Source of the DNA: Diphasiastrum complanatum
Lineage: Eukaryota > Streptophyta > Lycopodiopsida > Lycopodiales > Lycopodiaceae
Direction: 5' to 3'
Length of the DNA stretch: 64,000 bases
NCBI GenBank assembly: GCA_029204225.1
Contig: CM055106.1
Span: 22,449,285 to 22,513,284, forward strand
The translations under genes and the position numbers were made by a program. Below, one piece after another: positions 57,401 through 64,000 of this stretch. How positions within the stretch are numbered: the first letter of the stretch is position 1; each line of letters starts with the position of its first letter. Below the pieces are notes generated by a model. The model had not been told where the DNA came from. It worked only from the letters and a program-made list of their open reading frames with translations, and did not search any database.

Positions 57401-57725
57401 CTTCTCTATTGCCTTCAGCAACCAGGTTATCAGAATCTTCCTCGAACAGTTTACAAGAGTTCTTTGTGAAGGTTACTGATATGCCTGTATCGACTATCTT
57501 GGCTACGGATAGAAGATCTTTGTCAAGAGTAGGGACATAGAGAACTTCCACCAGTTTCTTGTCACCCTGATTCGTGTCCAGTCATAGTACACTAGTTCCA
57601 TCAACCATGTGTTTAGAACCGTCTCCAAGTATAATGAATCTCAAATAGTTCGTCTTCTTGTACTTAGATAAAATTTGTTTCAAGGAAACAAAATGTGAGG
57701 TGGCTCCCGAATCAAGTACTACTTC
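57401..57725 (-). pseudogene. Cop-G protease
   Basis: Minus strand: VVLDSGATSHFVSLKQILSK (57720-57660), LRFIILGDGSKHMVDGTSVL, DKKLVEVLYVPTLDKDLLSV and AKIVDTGISVTFTKNSCKLF. DSG is intact; a TGA interrupts before LDTNQGD. The pre-integrase EGNLYHL closes the region. Confidence 0.8.
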
Positions 57726-58690
57726 TCAAATTTTTGAATTAGATGAACAACATAGATAAGCACTAACATAAGTTGCTGAGTTCCTTGTCGTCCTGTCTTC
57801 TGCTGCTCTAGAGCATTCTGCCTTGTCTTCGACATAGTTTGAATCTGAAGGTTCGCTTCGATTCTGCTCCCTTTTGTTTCCGGGATTCTGATAACAGCCT
57901 ACTGTTGCATGATCTCATTTATAACAATGAAAGCATTCAATCTTTGGATTTAACCAACACTTATCTTCTGTGTGACCTGATCTTTTGCATCTGTTGTAGA
58001 TCTTCTTATCACCAAAATTTTTCTGTTGTTTTTCAGATTGTTGATCATTTGTCTTAGATTCATTCTTTTTAGATGACTCCCTCTTAAACTTAGACTTCTT
58101 ATAAGATTTATTCTTTTGAGTAAATAGGGCATTTTTGGAATCACGATTGTCATCATAGTGTTCACGAGCTTCTACTTCCTCTTTAACTCCGTCTATCGCC
58201 TTTTGAAGTGTCACATCTTTCGCCAATAGAGTTGTGTGGAATGACCTGGGTAGGGCTCAAAGAAAATAACTAAGCTGTTTTTCTTTTGAAATTGCATTTT
58301 CCGCACCATAATTCTGCAAAGAAATAAACAGGTCTTTTATCTTTTGTACGAATGTGGTCAGGTCTTTGCCGTCCCACTATAGGTAAGTTAATTGGTTTTC
58401 CAAGAACATGATCTGATTACGAGATCGAGTCTCATTCTTGGTTTGCAGTTCTTCCCATAAATATTTTGCATTCGAAATTGATGTAAGATCTAGCATTATA
58501 TTGTCATGCACTGAAGACACAATAATTGCTATAGCTTTGTCATTTCTCAAACTCCATTCTCGAAGTTCTTTGCCAGGAGTAGTTATTGGCTTCTCCTCTT
58601 TTGGTTCTACCCATTGCCACAAACCTTCGCCCTTCAATATGAGTGAAGTCTTTCTCCAAATCAAGTAATTTGAACCTTCTGGATCCAAGA
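57726..58690 (-). pseudogene. Cop-G gag
   Basis: The start is near 58688 (MDPEGSNYLIWRKTSLILKG), then LREWSLRNDKAIAIIVSSVH, AKYLWEELQTKNETRSRNQI and, after a stop, TTFVQKIKDLFISLQNYGAE. Frame 58226-57915 gives LAKDVTLQKAIDGVKEEVEA, a Lys/Ser-rich stretch and two knuckles, CKRSGHTEDKC (first Cys lost: NRCKRSGH) and CFHCYK*DHATVGC, which is broken by a stop. The double knuckle is as in Cop-F. Confidence 0.85.
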
Positions 58691-58812
58691 TCGTAGTGAT
58701 CTTAGCCTAAATAATGCTAATTGACGAATCTGAATAACTCCAGATGTGGCTTGCTGATGGATGTATGTTGAGAGAGATGCAAAAATACCACTATATCGAC
58801 TCTGACTTGTAC

Positions 58813-58824
58813 GCTCTGATACCA
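58813..58824 (-). promoter_or_regulatory. Cop-G primer-binding site
   Basis: The minus strand reads TGGTATCAGAGC one base after the LTR end. Perfect match to the initiator-Met tRNA primer site. Confidence 0.9.
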
Positions 58825-58825
58825 C

Positions 58826-59548
58826 TGTAGGAAAAATGGTAATAATTTTTCCTCAAAGAACAGGATGAAAGTTTGAATAAATCAAACTAATATTAGTGTC
58901 TTCAATCAGGTTGTTTCTCATCTATGTACTAATAGAACAGTTTTTGCCTTGATTGAATAAACATGCGAAATTAAGAGACAATTCTAGACAATTTTAGACA
59001 ATAAGAAACTAATGATCAATTTTTTTTTTTATAATTGTGAATCTAAATCATCAATATACATCTCTTGTTGTCTTATCTCGCTGTTGTGTCTCTGATTGAG
59101 TGAGTTACAATGAGTAGTGCACATGTATTTATATTGCTTCAGGACAGGTCTTTTGGCCTTTTAACTCTGTAACAATAGATCTAACCGTTTACGATGGTTG
59201 ATATTCAAATAGACACTCTGTTTCCGGGGGCGAATAATATATGTTCACGAATATTTTGCGATATTCCATCTCTTCATTACAGCTTTGTGTTTCATGAATT
59301 ATTCGCGACACTTGTCTCTTCGCGATATTTTTGTGTTTCGCGAATTATTCGCGACAGATGACAATTGTGATCTTTGAACAAGAAACAAAATATTTCATGA
59401 CAGGATTCTGTCCTTGAATCTTTCAAGTTGGCTGCAAGATAAATTTCATGAATCTTTCGAGTCCCTGTTCATTTCTTTCTCATCCTTTGTCAAGTAAACT
59501 ATGCACTTTGTTAGTAGAATCAACATCTATCTGATCATGTGTTCTACA
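58826..59548 (-). repeat. Cop-G 5' LTR, 723 bp
   Basis: Plus-strand ends TGTAGGAAAAATGG...GTTCTACA, so TG..CA with a 5-bp inverted TGTAG/CTACA. U3 holds two copies of a ~25-bp phrase (tttgtgtttc...gaattattcgcgaca) at 59284 and 59330, 46 bp apart, with further CGCGA words between. Confidence 0.9.
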
Positions 59549-59553
59549 GATCC
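59549..59553. mobile_element. Cop-G right target-site duplication (GATCC)
   Basis: GATCC directly after the LTR end; pairs with 56571-56575. Confidence 0.85.
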
Positions 59554-60137
59554 ACCTCTTGCTTGAAGCCTATATTCTTCATTGATCAAGATCTTTTGAA
59601 GATCCATCCTACTTGGCAAAGTCTTTTGAATAGCAATACTTTGAACAATGTTAGCATGAGCATCCAACAATCCATTAAGAATAACTTGAACAAGCTCTCC
59701 TTCCTTAATGCTTTCATCAATACAAGCCAACTCATCATTCAATGCTTTCATCCTCAAAACAAAAGTACTTGAACTTTCTTCATTCTTTTGCAAATAAGAA
59801 AAGATTTGCTTTCTTAGAGTCAACACTCTAGAAGTAGACTTGGATTCATAAAGCTTTTTAAATGAATCCCAAGCATCCTTAGATGAAGTACACTTACCAA
59901 CTTTCTTGAGAAGCTCATTGGTAACATTCATGTTGATAATGTGTAGAGGCCTTTTGGCCCTCTTATCACATACCTCATTTGATCTTGTTGTGTTGCTAGT
60001 CTCTCCTCCAAACTTACAACAATATCCAAAATATCATTCATCTCAAGAAGTGATGCCATCCTCACTTTCCACAATGAATAGTTACTTGAGGTAAGCCTAT
60101 CATTGGCTTCCAACATGACTCCACTTGATGTTGCCAT
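59554..60137 (-). pseudogene. Cop-A1 gag N-terminal part
   Basis: Start at ATG 60137 (MATSSGVMLEANDRLTSSNY), nearly identical to Cop-A2 at 18523. A frame break at about 59935 separates it from MNVTNELLKKVGKCTSSKDA and AWDSFKKLYESKSTSRVLTL (59931-59554), which ends NEEYRLQARGGS at the Cop-G insertion. Confidence 0.9.
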
Positions 60138-60726
60138 GTAGCAATGACATGATCTCCTTTTTCAACCTGTTTCAATGCACAAAGCACTCCTTTGAACAAC
60201 AAAGAATGTTTTCAAAAGAAATAAAAAAGATTTGAAACTATCTCAAAAATTCTCTTCTAGCACTTATACCAAGCAAATCAACACATAGAATCATGAAATC
60301 TTGATCAATCTATGATCTACCCTCAATATAATGACTTTTGCCACTTCCTAAGATTGAAACACACTCAAATGAAGTACAACAACCTCACTATCTAGAGATC
60401 CAGTCAAAATTAGGGTTTTGACAAAATCACAAAAAATTGATTATTCCAAATCTACATGCAAATGCTAAAAATTTGATATGAAATCTATTAGCCACCACTT
60501 AGGCTGATCCAATGATCCAAAAATAGGCCAAATCCAGTATGTGAAATCAAAAATCGGAATTGATCAAGTTTATGAATCTATATAGGATTTTGATCTACAA
60601 AATATCCAATCTACAAAAGCAAAAAACTCGATTTTGGTGTAGAATCCTCTCTAGCATCTCTAGCCTTGATATCTTCACCAAATCTTTGATAGATATGATT
60701 TCCTGGCTCATAAACTAAAACACAAG
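60138..60726 (-). other. Cop-A1 leader
   Basis: Untranslated leader of about 590 bp, similar to 18015-18522 in Cop-A2. No frame of note. Confidence 0.7.
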
Positions 60727-60738
60727 CTCCGATACCAT
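60727..60738 (-). promoter_or_regulatory. Cop-A1 primer-binding site
   Basis: The minus strand reads TGGTATCGGAGC, one change from TGGTATCAGAGC, two bases from the LTR end at 60740. Confidence 0.85.
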
Positions 60739-60739
60739 C

Positions 60740-60862
60740 TGAAGGATTTCAGATCAATGATGATCCAATCCACAGAAAGATCTTGGGTTACAAAAGAAGC
60801 TACTTTATGTGAAAGATTTTAGATCATTCAAGATCCAATCCATGTTCCTTATATTTGGTTAC
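60740..60862 (-). repeat. Cop-A1 5' LTR remnant, two tandem LTR ends
   Basis: 60740-60806 is the last ~67 bp of a Cop-A LTR (tgaaggatttcagatcaatg...). A second, more diverged LTR end follows at 60808-60862 (tgtgaaagattttagatcat...ggttaca). Cop-E2 RNase H begins right after it. The rest of the LTR is missing. Confidence 0.75.
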
Positions 60863-60867
60863 ACATA

Positions 60868-61343
60868 GCAGCAACAAAGATGGCCAACGAAATAATTTGG
60901 CTCAAACAATTCCTTGAGGAACTGGGCAAAATGAGAAACGAACCTCTGGTTTTGCAGATGGATAACACATCTGCAATACATCTGACAAAAGACCCTATGT
61001 TTCACTCAAGGACGAAACACATTGCAATCAAGTACCACTTGATAAGGGATCTGATCAGGAAGACGTTTGAACGAAAGACATGGTTGCTAACATTTTCACA
61101 AAGGCCTTAGACAAAAGTCTGTTCGAGAAACAGAGGAACAGTCTTGGAGTCGTCAAGCTATCATGCTTTGAGAGGGAGATGAAGAAACAAAATGTTTCTA
61201 TTGCCAAAGCTTTGCTAGCTTTCAATCTTGAACTTTTGACAAAAGACGACATGACACAAAATCAGTCGTGCTCCTCAAACGACCAAGAAGATCAGCCAAG
61301 TACCAAGGGGTACAAGTATTTGATCAGATATCATGACATTTGA
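60868..61343 (+). pseudogene. Cop-E2 RNase H and pol end
   Basis: MANEIIWLKQFLEELGKMRN, VLQMDNTSAIHLTKDPMFHS and TKHIAIKYHLIRDLIRK; then a shift to VANIFTKALDKSLFEKQRNS and LGVVKLSCFEREM with a purine tract (TTTGAGAGGGAGATGAAG, 61168). The frame runs on to 61343 into LTR or flank. The continuation of the fragment at 52083-52608; RT between them is lost. Confidence 0.8.
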
Positions 61344-63220
61344 GACTTTTAGAGCTAAGCTTGGCATAGATATAGTTGTGTAAAATTTTTTTTCTTTGAA
61401 GTACTTGTTGATACTATCATGGAGGTATGTTCCATGAATTGCATAGTTCATAGACCAAGTGAGATGTTGATTATTGAGGGAGAGAGTTAAATTAGCAATG
61501 AACTATCGGCTGATTCTTTTACGAGCCCATGTTGAGGTCCTAAAAAACTTTTCTTTGTACTTGTAGTGAGGTGTGAATATACAATTGCGTGAGAGCAATT
61601 CTATTTTGTCTTGTAAGCACTTGATGTGTGCTGTTGTGATTGATTCGATCAGTTTTATAGCGTATTGTCAACTATCCAAGTGTACGGACTTGGGTTGTGT
61701 CTTGCTTTTTTTTTTGCTGTTGTGACTATCCTCAGATGTGTAATTATAAGTCTGCATACAAGAGTAAGACTTCGACATTCGATGTTGACATGGCTACTTA
61801 GTGTTTATGTGGTCATGCGCTTGATTCTCTTGACATCAAGTAGTAGGCTTTGAGGAACTAGTTTTATGTTTTACTTTTCAATAAATATATTAGACTGACT
61901 AAATTTGCCTTTTCATGTTTCATCCTTTTATTCAGAACTAATAGGTTTTTCCATCCCGGATTTAGTGAAAGCAAGGTTTTCTCTCTCTGTAAGTCAAAAG
62001 GGAGGGGGGGGTGGGGGGTGGTGGGGTTTCAATTAGGCATGTCCTAATTGGGCCAATAAGACTTGAGGATAAAGTCACATTTGAATTAAAAAAATGGAGA
62101 AAGCCAAAGATTAAGAAAAGGGGGAGGTGACGTTTTGGAACCTTCTAGGCTAAGGTTCTTTCCTGCCTATGCGCCTATAAATATAACTCATTTGTCAAAA
62201 GAAAAAAAAGGCTCATAAGTCTACTAGTGCAATGTCTTTCTTCTCTAAAGTCTATTGGTAGTTACTTGCACAATAGATTGCTGCATGCGCCCTTTTTCAT
62301 AGTGCTTCGTCCAGTTTTGAAAATAGCATTAGATATGTAGGTTGTTGGATGTTCGTGGTTCGATGGTGAGAGACTCTTTGTTCCTTTTATTTTACTTTTG
62401 TGTTATTCTTTTTTTTGCTATAGGGAACCACTCATATAAGGACTTTATGCCATTGGGATCAAATATCCAACATTTGACTAAGCTTAAAGTCATTATTGCA
62501 CGAGATGTGTGAGAGTTTTGGGTTCACACCAGTTTGATTTTACCACATGGCAAAATCTTAATGCTTAAAAATTTATTTAATGAAGGATAGTAGCTATACA
62601 ATCACACTTCAAGTGTGTACAATAAACATCATCCATAATTGCATGTAGCATGTGCGAACATTTAGCAACCCTCTTCTCAAACCCTCACTCATGGGAGTGC
62701 AAGTAATATTCACACACATACATCGAGCAAATGATAAAAATTGTTTTCTATTACAACATTACGAAAAAAACAAGGTGATTGATATATCACGAAAAGCTTT
62801 GCCTTAGCTAACAAATTAAAATCCTGGAAAAAAAAATTCCACTTTAAACAAATTAAAAAGAATAAGTAAACTCATTTAGTGCTCAGAGTCACTTAGGAAT
62901 GACCCCTCAAGCTTTTAGCAAATCGTAACGATACCTTATGGCTATCATGACAAAGGTAAAAATTGATTTGCCACATGGCAATTGCAGGCACAAATGGGTA
63001 GATAGAGATATGCCAACAATGCCTTTAAGATGTGTGCTTAGTCCTCACTCCTCCCCTCCTCTTAAAACATATTGCCATTTTTGCAGAATTTAATGCTCTT
63101 GAGGAGTTGATGAGTGAACATGAAAATGCCACGCCCTATGGCACCTACCTCTACCATAAACATGATGGAGATTTGTTTCTTTTTTCAAAAGAGGCCACCT
63201 ATCAATCAACACATGCACCC
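61344..63220. other. no gene seen; second polypurine/LTR-like start inside
   Basis: TTATTGAGGGAGAGAGTTAAATTAGC at 61473-61498 looks like a polypurine tract followed by an LTR start, so part is probably old copia LTR. A G-rich run (GGGAGGGGGGGGTGGGGGGTGG, 62000-62027) could form a quadruplex. The stretch after about 62900 is the distal promoter of the ABC gene. Confidence 0.4.
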
Positions 63221-63224
63221 ACAT

Positions 63225-63225
63225 A

Positions 63226-63264
<39 letters not shown>

Positions 63265-63270
63265 GAGAGT

Positions 63271-63307
<37 letters not shown>
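63225..63307. repeat. (GA)n microsatellite upstream of the ABC gene
   Basis: Interrupted (GA)n over 83 bp, followed by a further gagagagata at 63341-63350. It ends about 85 bp before the start codon, so it lies in the 5' UTR or core promoter. Confidence 0.9.
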
Positions 63308-63311
<4 letters not shown>

Positions 63312-63392
63312 CGTTTTTGAACAGAAATTCTCGCCTGCGAGAGAGAGATAGCTAGATTTTCTCACCCGCTGCTTCCCCAAGCTCTCGAAACC

Positions 63393-63808
63393 ATGATGGT
63401 GGAAGCCAGAAAAGGAACAGTACAAATTAAGGACTTGAATTTTACTTATCCTGGTGTGGATGGGAATCCGCCTCCAGGTTCCAAGCCTCTGATACAAGGA
63501 ATGTCGCTTACTCTGCATGCGGGCGATCGATGCCTTCTGGTGGGCGCCAATGGCGCAGGTGCGAGGTATTCTTTCATGCAGCTATGGTTTATGGAAACAA
63601 AGTTTCAGGCACTTTGCAGGATTTAAACTAAATCTGATTTTATTTTTTGCCTAATTTGTTATTTTCTAATGCAGGCAAGACAACCCTGTTGAAAATAATG
63701 GGAGGGAAGCACATTGTACACCCGAATATGGTGCGAATACTTGGGAGATCAGCATTTCATGACACTGCCTTGACAGCCAGTGGGGATCTGTCATATCTAG
63801 GGGGAGAG
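63393..63808 (+). CDS. ABCI20-like: ABC transporter I family (ABCI19/20/21-type) ATPase, first two exons
   Basis: Soluble ATP-binding cassette protein. Exon 1 is 63393-63558 and exon 2 is 63675-63808; the 116-bp intron has GT..AG ends and the phases join. The first 100 residues read [20 protein letters not shown] (family signature near the N-terminus), then the Walker A motif GANGAGKTT at residues 51-59, then [33 protein letters not shown], all close to plant ABCI20/21 and the related bacterial-type cassettes. The intron splits the codon for Gly56 inside the P-loop. The next residues in the family (WRRDVAF) are not found before 64000, so exon 3 lies beyond the edge. Two adjacent ATGs exist (63393, 63396); either could be used. 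No stop or frameshift. Confidence 0.9.
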
Positions 63809-64000
63809 GTTCTTGCTTTTCTTGTTCAACCTTTAAGCTTTCCTACTATTGTTTTGATGCAGTCGATTGTGCATTTCTATTATTCATTGATTGGGCATAG
63901 TCATAGAATAGCAAATCATGTCAAAGATTGAAAATTCATCAACCTATTGATAGTATCTAAGTATTATCCATCCGTGAGGCCATTGAATAAAATGGAAGCT

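Noticed and set aside
63032-63226. 64-codon plus-strand frame upstream of the ABC gene
   Set aside because: Lies in the promoter/5' UTR region and ends at the microsatellite; no family match, no splice link to the ABC exons.

Overview
This is a stretch of nuclear DNA from a land plant with a large, transposon-swollen genome. The evidence is layered Ty1/copia and Ty3/gypsy LTR retrotransposons primed by initiator-Met tRNA, spliced plant-type genes with GT..AG introns, and long (CT)n/(GA)n arrays. The two host genes belong to families found throughout land plants, so they do not fix the lineage. A fern or gymnosperm would fit the density of old copia sequence, but that is a guess.

Only two host genes are supported. 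The first is the 5' part of a CHX-type cation/H+ antiporter on the minus strand (16280 down to 14312, four in-phase exons, C-terminal half not found). The second is the start of a soluble ABCI19/20/21-type ABC protein on the plus strand (63393-63808, two exons, running off the right edge). Both have a (GA)n tract just upstream of the start codon.

The rest is mostly retroelement sequence; the family letters are local labels. 1-3540: shredded copia remnants. 3449-7801: Cop-D1, an almost complete minus-strand copia. 7872-8123: three 84-bp tandem repeats. 8140-10450: Cop-E1, minus. 10895-12000: an older minus-strand gag/protease remnant. 14312-16340: CHX gene. 17398-20082: a Cop-D LTR, a plus-strand Cop-A 5' end and an inverted Cop-A LTR. 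20083-21350: a long minus-strand ORF of unknown type carried by a Cop-A-like element. 21360-25740: a Cop-C LTR joined to Cop-F, plus. 25914-27342: a Cop-C solo LTR between (AT)n and (CT)n arrays, then a promoter-like TATA/(CT)n block. 28245-28765 and 36864-37384: a 521-bp direct repeat. 29398-30430: unrecognised coding-like sequence. 30431-33063: Cop-B, a Cop-A relative whose reverse transcriptase is replaced by the unknown sequence also seen at 20.1-20.5 kb. 33064-36863: Gyp-K, minus. 39042-42000: Cop-D2, minus. 43535-44729: Cop-H, plus. 45235-45800: a CCGAC-rich degenerate repeat. 45903-50729: Gyp-J, plus, interrupted by Cop-I (46674-49888). 50730-51530: gypsy LTR plus the end of pol, minus. 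52083-61343: a nested stack in which Cop-E2 (plus) flanks Cop-A1 (minus), which holds Cop-G (56576-59548) with an intact 5-bp target duplication.

Almost every pol gene is broken by stops, frameshifts or deletions. The elements cooperate in no pathway; they record repeated insertion, internal deletion, short tandem duplication and junctions at short shared sequences. The least ordinary item is the recurring non-Pol sequence carried in Cop-A-type elements (20083-21350 and 31119-32184).
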